Assembly: GCA_029968055.1 (NCBI GenBank)
Contig: JASCNX010000008.1
Span: 62,001-126,000 of the forward strand
DNA from: Xenophilus aerolatus
GTDB lineage: Bacteria > Pseudomonadota > Gammaproteobacteria > Burkholderiales > Burkholderiaceae_C
Direction: 5' to 3'
Length of the DNA stretch: 64,000 nt
Shown here: positions 1-8,902 of the stretch, piece after piece
Position numbering within the stretch: position 1 is the stretch's first letter
Layout: each line of letters begins with the position of its first letter
Program-made: the position numbers and the translations under genes
The notes under the pieces: generated by a model
Told to the model about the DNA's origin: nothing
The model's database searches: none
The model's input: the letters and a program-made list of their open reading frames with translations, nothing else

Positions 1-142
1 TGCTGTTGCATCCCTCGCAGTAGGCGCGCCCGCCAATGAGGGCTACTCGATGTCCATGGATGGTGAACTCGGGTCCGCTGTATGGGAGGACGTGACCGCC
101 GGGTACTGGCGGGTCTCCCACCACGAGGATTCTTCTGTGCAT
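1..142 (-). CDS. PAAR domain protein, 3' part cut by the window edge
   Basis: Reading leftward from the ATG at 142, the frame stays open to the edge and gives 47 residues starting MHRRILVVGDPPVPGG and later showing LIGGRAYCEGCNS. This is the N-terminal half of a short PAAR protein (glycine/proline-rich turns, VVGD start, IGGRAYCEGC late motif). PAAR proteins form the sharp tip on the VgrG spike of type VI secretion systems. A good ribosome site (AGGGAGAG, complement of 143-152) precedes the ATG. No other T6SS gene is visible in the window. A leftward terminator at 187-205 separates it from the transporter operon to the right. The family call is by motif resemblance and the C-terminus is not seen. 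Confidence 0.7.
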   Translation of the reverse strand, partial: MHRRILVVGDPPVPGGHVLPYSGPEFTIHGHRVALIGGRAYCEGCNS

Positions 143-186
143 CGCTCTCCCTTCGAAATTACGAGGCCGGTGACAGTCGGCCTATC

Positions 187-205
187 AAAAAGCCCCCTAG
201 GGGGC
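187..205 (-). terminator. Rho-independent terminator of the tauD/transporter operon
   Basis: A perfect 14-base palindrome (GCCCCCTAGGGGGC, 192-205) is followed on the minus strand by five T (AAAAA at 187-191). It lies about 125 bases beyond the stop of the leftward permease gene and just before the PAAR gene, so it probably ends the sulfonate-type operon. Confidence 0.75.
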
Positions 206-328
206 CGGAGGGCTGGGGCAGTTGAGCGAGGAGGCACCCTCTTCGCATCTTGCATATCCCCAGCGGGCGGAATTCTAAGTACCCGCTAGCGCACTTGTTC
301 CGGGAACGCCGGCGGGATCACGTGCCCG
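206..328. other. Intergenic spacer with no gene seen
   Basis: The first 328 bases contain only the partial PAAR gene (1-142), its leader and the terminator. The remainder up to the permease stop at 329 shows no coding signal, no ribosome site in front of a plausible frame, and no recognisable RNA. Confidence 0.5.
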
Positions 329-1212
329 TCAGCGCTGCTGCCCCCACCGCCGCACGGTGACGCGTTCCAGCGTCGCGAAGGCCAGGCTCTCCACCGCCAG
401 CCCGATCAGCACCACCAGCGCCAACCCCGCGAACACGCGGTCCGTGTAGAGCTCGTTGCGGTTCTGGAAGATGTACCACCCCAGCCCGCCCTTGCCCGAG
501 CTGGCGCCGAAGACGAGTTCGGCGGCGATGAGGGTGCGCCAGGCGAAGGCCCAGCCGATCTTCAGGCCCGAGAGGATGGCGGGCAGGGCGGCGGGGACCA
601 GGATCTGCAGCACGTAGCGCAGGCCGGTGAGGCCGTAGTTGCGGCCGGCCATGCGCAGCGTTTCGGGCACGCCCTGAAAGCCCGCGTACGTGTTCAGCGC
701 CAGCGGCCACAGCACCGAGTGGATGAGCACGAAGACGAGGCTGCCCTGGCCCAGGCCGAACCACAGCAGCGCCAGCGGCAGCAGCGCGATGGCGGGCAGG
801 GGGTTGAACATCGACGTGAGGGTGCTCAGCAGGTCGCGGCCGATCTGGGTCGACACGGCGAGGGTGGTGAGCGCGAAGGCGAGCAGCACGCCGGCCACGT
901 AGCCCTTGAGCAGCACCGACAGCGAGATCGCGGTCTTGGCGACGAGCTCGCCGCTGGCGATGCCCTGCACCAGCGCCTTGGCGGTGGCGGTGAAGGTGGG
1001 CAGCAGCAGGTCGTTGTCCTGCCAGCGCGCGAGCAGCTCCCACAGCACGGCGAGCACCACGAGGATCAAGCCCTTGCGCAGCCAGACTTGCGACCACAGG
1101 CGCGTGGTCCATGGCAGTTCGCGTTCTACGGCGTCGCCGGTCCAGGGCTCCAGGGGGCGTTCGTATTCGGGCCGCACGGGCGGCACCGACGGCGTGGGCG
1201 GCAGCACGGCGC

Positions 1213-1216
<4 letters not shown>
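329..1216 (-). CDS. ABC transporter permease, SsuC/TauC type
   Basis: This 295-residue inner-membrane protein belongs to the binding-protein-dependent permeases of the nitrate/sulfonate/taurine group. About six hydrophobic segments follow a 45-residue cytoplasmic N-terminus (first at about residues 49-64). The EAA loop that docks with the ATPase is visible near residues 187-215 (LRMAGRNYGLTG, then VPAALPAILSGLK). Its ATG (1216) overlaps the TGA of the upstream ATPase gene, so the two are translationally coupled. With the TauD-type enzyme and two binding proteins it forms an importer for a sulfonate-like compound; the exact substrate is inferred from context only. Confidence 0.9.
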
Positions 1217-2097
<881 letters not shown>

Positions 2098-2129
2098 GGC
2101 ATGGGTCCGATCGATGGGGTGGGGCAGGC

Positions 2130-3143
2130 TCAGCTGCCGGGCTGCGCGTAGGCCTCGGGGAAGAAGTAGTCCTTCCACGACGCGGCCTTGTTCTTGAGCA
2201 CGCCGAGCTTGTGCAGCTCGTCGGCGTACACCTGCGTGCGGTGTGGCGACACCGTGAAGTCGTTCTCGGGGTCTTCGATGATGCGGCGCACCAGCGCGGG
2301 GTCGAGCCTGGACTGCTGCACGCGGATGAAGATGTCGGCCGCCTTGGCCTTGTCGGCCTTCACGATCTGCGCGGCTTCGACCAGCGCGGCGTAGAAGGCG
2401 CGGTACACCTTGGGGTTCTCGTCGCGGTACTTCTGCGTGGTGTAGAGCACGTTGAAGGTCGCCGGCCCGCCCAGGATGTCGTAGCTGCTGATCACCTTGT
2501 GCACCGCCGGGTTGCCCGCCAGCGCCTGGTAGTAGAAGGGCGCGCTCGAGAAGTGGGTGTTGATCTCCGACCCGCCCTTGATGAGCGCTGCCGTCGCGTC
2601 GGGGTGCGGCAGGCTGACCGAGATGGTGTCGAAGCGCTTGAAGTCGGCGGCGCCGTAGAGCTTGGCCGTCTCGATCTGCAGCGTGCGCGACTGGAAGCCC
2701 ACGCCCGCGGCCGGCACCGCGATGCGGTCCTTGTCGCTCAGGTCCTTGAGCGTCTTGACGTTCGGGTTGTTGGTGATGAGGTAGTTGGGCAGCGAGCCCA
2801 GGGCCGCCACCGCCTTCACGTTCTGCTTGCCCTGCGTGCGGTCCCACAGCGTGAGCATGGGCGGCACGCCGGCCGAGACGATGTCGAGCGAGCCGGCCAG
2901 CAGCGCCTCGTTCATGCCCGTCGCGCCCGAGATGGCCGACCACTCGACCTCGACCACCGGCAGGCCCTGTGCCTTGGCGTGCTTCTCGATCAGCTTCTGG
3001 TCGCGCACCACGTCCAGCAGCAGATAACCGATGCCGAACTGCTGCGCGATGCGGATGCGCCCTTCGGCATGCGCCGCCAGCGAGGCCGCGGCCAGGCCCA
3101 GGGCGGTGAGGACGGCCGCGGTGCGGCGGGTGATGGGGGTCAT
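2130..3143 (-). CDS. ABC transporter substrate-binding protein, sulfonate/taurine type (copy 1)
   Basis: A 337-residue periplasmic protein of the SsuA/TauA (NMT1-like) family with a signal peptide ending near SLAAHAEG (residues 1-26). The ATG at 3143 directly precedes the signal sequence MTPITRRTAAVLTALGL; an in-frame extension upstream runs into an intergenic repeat and is rejected. It is clearly paralogous to the next gene upstream (3307-4329): both have the RIAQQFGI start of the mature protein, the (L/I)LDVV or LLNVA segment, DKDRIA/EKDRIA, and the NPNVK/NPSVK region. Two binding proteins serving one ATPase and permease suggest a broadened substrate range. Confidence 0.9.
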   Translation of the reverse strand: MTPITRRTAAVLTALGLAAASLAAHAEGRIRIAQQFGIGYLLLDVVRDQKLIEKHAKAQGLPVVEVEWSAISGATGMNEALLAGSLDIVSAGVPPMLTLWDRTQGKQNVKAVAALGSLPNYLITNNPNVKTLKDLSDKDRIAVPAAGVGFQSRTLQIETAKLYGAADFKRFDTISVSLPHPDATAALIKGGSEINTHFSSAPFYYQALAGNPAVHKVISSYDILGGPATFNVLYTTQKYRDENPKVYRAFYAALVEAAQIVKADKAKAADIFIRVQQSRLDPALVRRIIEDPENDFTVSPHRTQVYADELHKLGVLKNKAASWKDYFFPEAYAQPGS

Positions 3144-3179
3144 GGAGGAGGTTCGGGTGGTGGATTCAAATTCGGACAT

Positions 3180-3285
3180 CCGGACGCAGAGGACGCAAAG
3201 GTTTCGCAGAAGACGCAAAAGAAGAAGTTCTTTTTGGATGTCTTTTCTGCGACCTCTGCGAAACCTTTGCGACTTCTGCGTCCGG
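3180..3285. repeat. Inverted-repeat (hairpin) element, copy 1
   Basis: Two arms of about 41 bases (3180-3221 and 3244-3285), each built of short units like CGCAGAGGACGCAAAGG, are near-complementary around an AT-richer loop of about 20 bases. It lies in the gap between the two binding-protein genes. A second copy sits at 4369-4470, and the similarity continues about 25 bases past each right arm into the 3' end of the next gene. Confidence 0.85.
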
Positions 3286-3306
3286 AAGTTCGGCTTCAGG
3301 CAGCCT

Positions 3307-4329
3307 TCAGTTCGCCCCCGCCCCCACCACGTCGTCGAAGAAGTACTCCTTCACCGCCTTCGGTTCGTTCTTGATGGCGCCCACGCGGTGCATGAACTGG
3401 CCCAGCAGCAAGGTGTTCTGCGGCTCGGTCTTGAACTGCACCTCGGGGTTGTTGATGATCTTGAGCAGCAGGGCCTTGTCGGTCTTGGCGCCGCTCACCT
3501 TGAGGTAGATGTCGGCCGCCTGCTCCGGGTTCTTGCGGATGAACTGCGCGGCCTCGTCCAGCGCGGCGACGAAGGCCTTGTAGGTCTTCGGGTTCTCGGC
3601 GCGGAATTTCTCGGTCGCGTACAGCACGGTCGCCGACGAGGGGCCGCCCAGCACGTCGTACGAATTGAGCACGATGCGCGCATTCGGGTTGCCGGCGAGT
3701 TCCTGCTCCTGGAAGGGCGGGTTGCCGAAGTGGCCGGTGATCTCGGTGCCGCCCTTGATGATGGCGGCGGCCGCGTCGGGGTGCGGCACGGCGACGCTGA
3801 TCTTGTCGAGCTTGGCGAATTCCTTGTCGCCCCACAGCTTGGCCGACGCGAGCTGCAGCACGCGCGACTGCACCGACACGCCCACGGCCGGCAGCGCGAT
3901 GCGGTCCTTCTCGGTGAAGTCGGCAATCGTCTTCACCGACGGGTTGTTGGTCACCAGGTAGTACGGGAAGTTGCCCAGCGAGGCCACGCCCTTGACGTTC
4001 TGCCTGCCCTTGGTGCGGTCCCACAGCGTGAAGAGCGGGCCGACGCCGGCGCCCGCGATGTCGATGCTGCCCGACAGCAGCGCGTCGTTCACCGCCGAGC
4101 CGCCCGACAGCTGCAGGAACTCGACCTTGGCATCCACCCCCGCGGCCTTGGCGTGCTTCTCGATCAGCTTCTGCTCCTGCGCCACGTTGAGCAGCAGGTA
4201 GACGATGCCGAACTGCTGCGCGATGCGGATCTGCCCTTCAGCGTGGGCGGCGAGCGAGGCGGTGGCCAGGCCGAACGCGGTAAGTGAAGCGGTGACGAGC
4301 GCGGCGGCGCGGCGGGTGATGGGTTTCAT
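3307..4329 (-). CDS. ABC transporter substrate-binding protein, sulfonate/taurine type (copy 2)
   Basis: A 340-residue periplasmic binding protein paralogous to copy 1. The signal peptide (MKPITRRAAALVTASL... ending SLAAHAEG) is nearly the same as in copy 1. The mature part begins QIRIAQQFGIVYLLL and shares its order of motifs with copy 1. It lies between the TauD-like enzyme and copy 1 and is flanked on both sides by copies of the same hairpin repeat, consistent with tandem duplication of gene plus spacer. The substrate is probably a sulfonate or related organosulfur anion, inferred from the family and from TauD next door. Confidence 0.9.
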   Translation of the reverse strand: MKPITRRAAALVTASLTAFGLATASLAAHAEGQIRIAQQFGIVYLLLNVAQEQKLIEKHAKAAGVDAKVEFLQLSGGSAVNDALLSGSIDIAGAGVGPLFTLWDRTKGRQNVKGVASLGNFPYYLVTNNPSVKTIADFTEKDRIALPAVGVSVQSRVLQLASAKLWGDKEFAKLDKISVAVPHPDAAAAIIKGGTEITGHFGNPPFQEQELAGNPNARIVLNSYDVLGGPSSATVLYATEKFRAENPKTYKAFVAALDEAAQFIRKNPEQAADIYLKVSGAKTDKALLLKIINNPEVQFKTEPQNTLLLGQFMHRVGAIKNEPKAVKEYFFDDVVGAGAN

Positions 4330-4368
4330 GGGAGGGGCGATGGGGTAAGGGGGACAAATACGGATTGC

Positions 4369-4470
4369 CGGACGCAGAGGGCGCAGAGGTTTCGCAGAGG
4401 ACGCAAAAGGAGAGAAACTTGTAGGTTTCCTTTTGCGTCCTCTGCGTGCTTTTGCGACCTCTGCGTCCGG
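4369..4470. repeat. Inverted-repeat (hairpin) element, copy 2
   Basis: Arms 4369-4410 and 4429-4470 are near-complementary and made of the same CGCAGAGG/ACGCAAAAGG units as the copy at 3180-3285. It lies between the start of binding protein copy 2 and the stop of the TauD-like gene. Its transcript would fold into a long stem, possibly acting as an mRNA processing or stability element between operon genes (inference). Confidence 0.85.
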
Positions 4471-4491
4471 AAGTCCGCTTTCAGGCGGCCT

Positions 4492-5394
4492 TCAATACGG
4501 CACGTCGCCTTCGATCGTGGTGCGATACAGCTTGCGGCGCAGGTGGTCCGGGGTGCCGGCGGCCAGGTGCTGGACGGAGCGGTTGTCCCAGAACACCATG
4601 TCGTGCGGCTGCCAGGGGTGGCGGTACTGCAGCTCGGGCTTCACGGCCAGCGCGAAGAGTTCGGCCAGCACGGCGGCGCTCTCGTCCTCGGGCAGGTCGA
4701 CGATGCGGGTGGTGAAGTGCTCGCTGACGAACAGCGCCTTGCGGCCGGTCTCGGGGTGGGTGCGCACGATCGGGTGCACCACCGGCTTGACCTCGTCGAG
4801 CTGGGCCTGCGTGAGCTTCGGGCGCCAGGGGCTGCGGGCGCGCAGCTCCTCGTACTTGGCGAGATAGCTGTGCTCGGCGCGCAGCGGGGCGATCGTGGTC
4901 TTCAGCGCCTCGGGCAGCGCGTCGTACGCGGCGTGCTGGTTGGCGAAGAGCGTGTCGCCGCCCTCGGCGGGCAGTTCCTGCGCGTGCAGCAGCGAGCCGA
5001 GGCTGGGCTTGTCCTTGTACGACAGGTCCGAATGCCAGAAGTGGCCGGCATCGCCCAGGCCGATCGGCTCGCCGTTCTCCTTGATGTTCGAGACGACCAG
5101 CACCTCGGGGTGGCCCGCGAGCTGGAACTTCTTCTGCACGTGGATCTGCAGCGGCCCGAAGCGGCGGCTGAAAGCGACCTGCTGCGCGGGCGTGATGCGC
5201 TGGTCGCGAAACACGAGCACATGGTGGTCGAGGTGCGCGCGGTGGATGCGCGCGAAGTCCTCGTCGGCCAGCGGGCGGCTCAGGTCCAGGCCGATGACTT
5301 CGGCACCGAAGGGCGCGTCGAGGGTGCGGATGACGAGGCCCGCGCCGGACGCGGTGGATTCGGGACGGACGGGAGACGAGGCGAGGGCGGACAT
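4492..5394 (-). CDS. TauD/TfdA-family Fe(II)/2-oxoglutarate dioxygenase
   Basis: A 300-residue non-haem iron dioxygenase; relatives hydroxylate taurine or other alkanesulfonates next to the sulfonate, releasing sulfite, or act on aryloxyalkanoates. The iron triad is visible as the H-x-D motif in HFWHSDLSYKD (about residue 120) and the distal His in HPWQPHDMVFWDNR. The 2-oxoglutarate-binding Arg is in RRKLYRTTIEG near the C-terminus. The ATG at 5394 (MSALASSPV) is preferred over an upstream one that would add an Arg/Pro-rich stretch. It is first in the leftward operon with two binding proteins, ATPase and permease, behind a CysB-like regulator gene, so sulfonate-sulfur scavenging is the best reading. 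Confidence 0.88.
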   Translation of the reverse strand: MSALASSPVRPESTASGAGLVIRTLDAPFGAEVIGLDLSRPLADEDFARIHRAHLDHHVLVFRDQRITPAQQVAFSRRFGPLQIHVQKKFQLAGHPEVLVVSNIKENGEPIGLGDAGHFWHSDLSYKDKPSLGSLLHAQELPAEGGDTLFANQHAAYDALPEALKTTIAPLRAEHSYLAKYEELRARSPWRPKLTQAQLDEVKPVVHPIVRTHPETGRKALFVSEHFTTRIVDLPEDESAAVLAELFALAVKPELQYRHPWQPHDMVFWDNRSVQHLAAGTPDHLRRKLYRTTIEGDVPY

Positions 5395-5459
5395 GGTGCA
5401 GGCCGGCGGCGGGCGCCGCGTGGAAAGGACCTGCACTCTAGGCAGCGCATGCCGCCGAG

Positions 5460-5495
5460 GGAACGACTGATTTTTCGGTTGCTAACAACACAAAC
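5460..5495. promoter_or_regulatory. Conserved upstream element of the tauD-like operon (probable LysR/CysB-type site)
   Basis: The element starts GGAACGACTG and continues with GGTTGCT and ACAAAC. It recurs in closely similar form at 6567-6602 in front of the CysB-like gene. It lies 66-101 bases upstream of the tauD-like ATG in an AT-rich island of otherwise GC-rich DNA, where a promoter and activator site would be expected. Confidence 0.5.
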
Positions 5496-5552
5496 ATCTA
5501 AGCGCCCACACGCCCGTCCAGTGGGGGCGAGGGAGACATCGACTCGGGAGCA

Positions 5553-6491
5553 TCACGGCTCGGCCGCCAGATCGGCCTGCGCCAGCGCCTGCTCGATCAC
5601 TTCCTGCGTCAGCGTGGGGGCGAAGGACTCGATGAAGGCGTAGACGTACTTGCGCAGGTAGCCCCCGCGCCGCACCGCCAGCTTGGTCTCGTTGATGCCG
5701 AAGAGGTGGCCGGCATCGATGGCGCGCAGGGCCGTGTCGCGCTCGGTCTCGTAGGCCACGCTGGCGACGATGCCCACGCCCATGCCGAGCTGCACGTAGG
5801 TCTTGATGACGTCGGCGTCCATCGCGGCCAGCGTGATGTTCGGCTCCAGCCCGGCAGCGGCGAAGGCCGCGTCGATGCGCGTGCGGCCGGTGAAGCCGGC
5901 GTCGTAGGTGATGAGCGGGTGCGCGGCCAGCGTCTGGAGCGTGAGCGGCGCCTGCAGCAGCGCATGGCCCGGCGGCACGATCACCGCGTGCGTCCAGCGG
6001 TAGCAGGGCAGGGCCACGAGTTGCGGGATGTCGGCCAGCGCCTCGGTGGCGATGCCCACGTCCGCCTCGCCGTCGAGCAGCATCTGCGCGATCTGCCGCG
6101 GCGAGCCCTGGTGCAGGTTCAGCTTGACCTGCGGGAAGCGCTCCCAGAACTCCTGCACCGCCACCGGCAGCGCATAGCGCGCCTGCGAGTGCGTGGCCGC
6201 GATCGACAGCACGCCGGTCTGCTGCGCGGCGAACTCCTCGCCGGCCAGCCGCAGGTTGCTGCTTTCCATGAGCACGCGCTCGATGATGGGCAGCACGTGG
6301 CCGCCCGGCTCGGTCAGCCCGGTGAGCCGCTTGCCGGCGCGCACGAAGAGCTCGATGCCCAGCTCCTGCTCGAGCTCGCGGATCTGGCGGCTCACGCCGG
6401 GCTGCGAGGTGTGCAGGGCCTGGGCGACGTCGGTGAGGTTGAAGTTGCAGCGCACGGCCTCGCGGACCGAACGCAGCTGCTGGAAGTTCAT
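5553..6491 (-). CDS. LysR-family regulator, CysB/Cbl type
   Basis: A 312-residue transcription factor. The N-terminus MNFQQLRSVREAVRCNFNLT followed by VAQALHTSQPGVSRQIRELEQELG is the winged-helix signature of the CysB/Cbl subgroup, which activates genes for cysteine synthesis or for sulfonate use when sulfate is scarce. The rest is the periplasmic-binding-like effector domain (about residues 90-300). The ATG at 6491 is chosen for that signature. It lies immediately upstream of, and on the same strand as, the TauD operon, and near-identical elements precede both (5460, 6567), implying that it controls both. Confidence 0.9.
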   Translation of the reverse strand: MNFQQLRSVREAVRCNFNLTDVAQALHTSQPGVSRQIRELEQELGIELFVRAGKRLTGLTEPGGHVLPIIERVLMESSNLRLAGEEFAAQQTGVLSIAATHSQARYALPVAVQEFWERFPQVKLNLHQGSPRQIAQMLLDGEADVGIATEALADIPQLVALPCYRWTHAVIVPPGHALLQAPLTLQTLAAHPLITYDAGFTGRTRIDAAFAAAGLEPNITLAAMDADVIKTYVQLGMGVGIVASVAYETERDTALRAIDAGHLFGINETKLAVRRGGYLRKYVYAFIESFAPTLTQEVIEQALAQADLAAEP

Positions 6492-6566
6492 GGTGGCAAC
6501 GCAATCGACACGGCAGCGCAGGGCGCGGCTGCCGGGCCGCCATTGTGCGAAGCGGCGTCGTGCACG

Positions 6567-6602
6567 GGAACGACCGTTTCGCAGGTTGCTCATGAGCAAA
6601 CT
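6567..6602. promoter_or_regulatory. Conserved element upstream of the CysB-like gene
   Basis: GGAACGACCG, then GGTTGCT and a following GAGCAAAC match the element at 5460-5495 in order and spacing. It lies 76-111 bases upstream of the regulator's ATG. A shared site in front of regulator and target operon is typical of autoregulation by LysR proteins (inference). Confidence 0.45.
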
Positions 6603-6631
6603 GTCTTTGGGTGCGGAGCCTGCAGGAAGGC

Positions 6632-7843
6632 TCAGGGCGAACGCGCCGGCAGGCCCTTGAGGCGCTCGTAGCCGCTCAGCTCCAGGAAGCCCTGGCCGGT
6701 GAGCGCGCCGCCGACCTTCACGGCGCCTTCCCAATACACGTTGGCGCTGGTGATGCCGGCGTCGAACTCGGCATTGGGCACGAAGGGCTCCACGTCCAGC
6801 GTGCCGGCCGGCACGCTCACGCGCCAGGCCACCGGGTACTTGATGCCGGTCGCGGGGCTGGTCCATTGCCGCACCGGTTGCAGTTGCACGCTGTCGCGCG
6901 CGAGCGGGGTCGAGCTGCCGTCGGCCAGCGTGTGGGTGCCGGCGGTCAGCACCGGGCGGCCGGCGCGGTCGAACAGCTCGTAGATCATGAGGTCGGAGCC
7001 GTCCGAGAGGTGCAGCGCGAACCAGTTCCAGCCCAGCTCCAGCACGTCGAACTCGCCCCACTGGTGGTCGTACCACACCGTGCCCCGCACCTGCGTACTC
7101 CGCCCGCCGATCTCGACCATGCCGCTGGCCGGCAGCCGCGGGCGCGAGTAGTAGTAGCTGACGCCGCTGCTGCCGAAGTCGAGCAGCCCCGGCGTGTCCG
7201 AGCCGGCCGCACGGTGGGCCACCAGCGGCGGCGCGTCGGCGAGGTCGAGCGTGAAGGCGGCGCCGCCGTCGAGGTCGGCCTGCAGTGTGTGGGAGCCGGC
7301 CAGGCGGGCGAAGCGCCAGTTGGCCTGGCGGAAGTCGAAGCCCTCGCGCACCGACGCGGTCGCGACGCCGGCGGTCTTGTACTGGCCGTCGTAGCGCTTG
7401 CCGGTGCGCAGGTCGGTCAGTGCCACGTGCATCACCGTGTGCCGCACCAGGCTGCTGGCGACGAAGACCGCCACATGGAAGGCATAGCGCGGGCCGTCGT
7501 CGGCGTCGAGGATGCCGTTGTAGTACCACCATTCCATGGCCGAGCCGTGCGGCGCCTCGTCGGTGGGCAGGTTCAGCGGCGGCAGGGCGGCGGTGCGTTC
7601 GGCCGACGTGACCGCCGCCTTCACCGTGCGGGCCGGTGCATCGGCCTGCGCGAGGCGCGGCGCGCTGTCGGGCGGCGACTCCGCGAAATACCAGGCGATC
7701 GCGCCGATCGCGAGCACCAGCACCGCGAAGGCCACGCCCCGCACCAGCGCCCGGCGGCGGCTGCGCCGGCTGCGGTGGCGCCCGAAACGGCTGTAGCCCT
7801 CGCGCTTCCTGCCGAAGTACTTCAAAGCGGCTCCTTGAAACAA
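6632..7843 (-). CDS. Secreted lipocalin/CrtC-like (AttH family) protein
   Basis: A 403-residue protein with a basic N-terminus and one membrane segment (about residues 32-49, LVRGVAFAVLVLAIGAIAW), so anchored or exported. The rest resembles the AttH/CrtC-like family of predicted secreted hydrolases, two lipocalin-like beta barrels. Typical motifs are the early AMEWWYYNGILDADDG and the central GTVWYDHQWGEFD with LGWNWFALHLSDG. Enzymatic function in this family is poorly established; some members hydrate carotenoids. It is the last gene of a leftward run, 47 bases after a binding-protein gene. The function here is unknown. Confidence 0.75.
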   Translation of the reverse strand: MFQGAALKYFGRKREGYSRFGRHRSRRSRRRALVRGVAFAVLVLAIGAIAWYFAESPPDSAPRLAQADAPARTVKAAVTSAERTAALPPLNLPTDEAPHGSAMEWWYYNGILDADDGPRYAFHVAVFVASSLVRHTVMHVALTDLRTGKRYDGQYKTAGVATASVREGFDFRQANWRFARLAGSHTLQADLDGGAAFTLDLADAPPLVAHRAAGSDTPGLLDFGSSGVSYYYSRPRLPASGMVEIGGRSTQVRGTVWYDHQWGEFDVLELGWNWFALHLSDGSDLMIYELFDRAGRPVLTAGTHTLADGSSTPLARDSVQLQPVRQWTSPATGIKYPVAWRVSVPAGTLDVEPFVPNAEFDAGITSANVYWEGAVKVGGALTGQGFLELSGYERLKGLPARSP

Positions 7844-7890
7844 AAGGTTGCATGGAGCCTATCACCGACAGGGCCCGAATGGCGCCCGGA

Positions 7891-8865
7891 TCAGCCCGCG
7901 GTGACCGCGAACCCGGTATCGAAGGTATTGGCCACCTGCAGCGGTTGGCGGATCAGGCCCACCTCGCGGTAGAAGTCGGCCGTGCGCTGTTGGTCGGCGA
8001 CCACGGCGGCGTCGATCGGCACCCACTTCTGCTGGCGGCGCTCGAACTGCAGCTTGGCGGCCTCGGGCGGGATGCCGATGATGCGTGCCAGCGTGGCCGA
8101 GAACGCATCCACGTTGCGGTACGACCAGGCCTGGGCGCGCACCACGCGCTGCAGGAAGTCTTGCAGCACCGGCCGCTTGGCGGCGATGGCGGCGTCGGTC
8201 GCGGCCAGGTAGCTCAGGCCCGGCAGCAGGCCGCGGCCGCTGGCCAGCACGCGCGCATGGCCGCTGGTCTCGGCCAGCGCGGTGTAGGGCTCCCACGTGG
8301 CCCAGGCATCGACCGAGCCCTGCGTGAGCGCCAGCTTCGCATCGGCCGGCGCGAGGAAGCGCAGGTTCACGTCCTCCGGCTTCAGGCCGGCGGCGACCAC
8401 GGCCTTGAGCGTGACGAAGTGGCCGATCGAGCCGCGGTTGGTGGCCACACTGCGGCCCTTGAGGTCGGCGGCGGTCTTGAGCGGCGAGTCGGGCCGCACC
8501 AGCACCGCGGTGCCGTAGGCGTCGCTGCGATTCGCGCCGATGGCCTTGACCCGGGTGCCGGCCGCGAGCGCGAAGATCAGCGGCGCATCGCCGATGGGGC
8601 CGCTGTCCACCGCGTTGGCGTTCAGCGCCTCGGCCAGCGGCGCGGCGGCCGGGAACTCCGACCACTGGATGTCGTAGGCCAGGCCCTGCAGCGCATCGGC
8701 GGCCTCGAGCAGCGCGCGCAGGCCGCCCTTCTGGTCGCCGGCCTTGAGCAGGGGCCGGCCCTGGGCGTGCAGGCCGATGGCCGGGAGCGCCAGGCCGGCA
8801 GCGCCGAGGCCCACACCGGCGATCAGGCGGCGACGGCCGAGGGAAGAGGGTGGGCGAGAAATCAT
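7891..8865 (-). CDS. ABC transporter substrate-binding protein (SsuA-like), Tat-type signal
   Basis: A 324-residue periplasmic protein. The signal peptide contains a twin-arginine stretch (GRRRLIAGVGLGAAGLALP, residues 10-28), suggesting export in folded form. The mature protein shows SsuA-family features: GDQKGGLRALLEAA, the SVATNRGSIGHF ligand loop and DAWATWEPYTA. The start is the ATG at 8865; the frame is open upstream only because it overlaps the cytochrome gene in another frame. It resembles the protein at 16556-17521 across the divergent cluster (RGSI...GHF versus RGSISQYQ; AWATWEPYTAL versus AWATFDPYYTV). It lies downstream of an ABC importer that has its own binding protein. Confidence 0.88.
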   Translation of the reverse strand: MISRPPSSLGRRRLIAGVGLGAAGLALPAIGLHAQGRPLLKAGDQKGGLRALLEAADALQGLAYDIQWSEFPAAAPLAEALNANAVDSGPIGDAPLIFALAAGTRVKAIGANRSDAYGTAVLVRPDSPLKTAADLKGRSVATNRGSIGHFVTLKAVVAAGLKPEDVNLRFLAPADAKLALTQGSVDAWATWEPYTALAETSGHARVLASGRGLLPGLSYLAATDAAIAAKRPVLQDFLQRVVRAQAWSYRNVDAFSATLARIIGIPPEAAKLQFERRQQKWVPIDAAVVADQQRTADFYREVGLIRQPLQVANTFDTGFAVTAG

Positions 8866-8902
8866 GAAAGCTCCGGGTGTCGTGCGATGAAGAAGGAAGA
8901 GG

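Noticed and set aside
50-289. A 79-codon plus-strand frame and an overlapping minus-strand frame (43-255) near the left edge.
   Set aside because: Both conflict with the PAAR coding frame (1-142, minus) and the terminator at 187-205, and neither shows a known pattern.
3180-4470. The regularly spaced CGCAGAGG-type units considered as a CRISPR array or riboswitch.
   Set aside because: Units are about 10-20 bases without unique spacers of constant length, arranged as two inverted-repeat stems, and no cas genes are near. The position within an operon does not fit a riboswitch leader.
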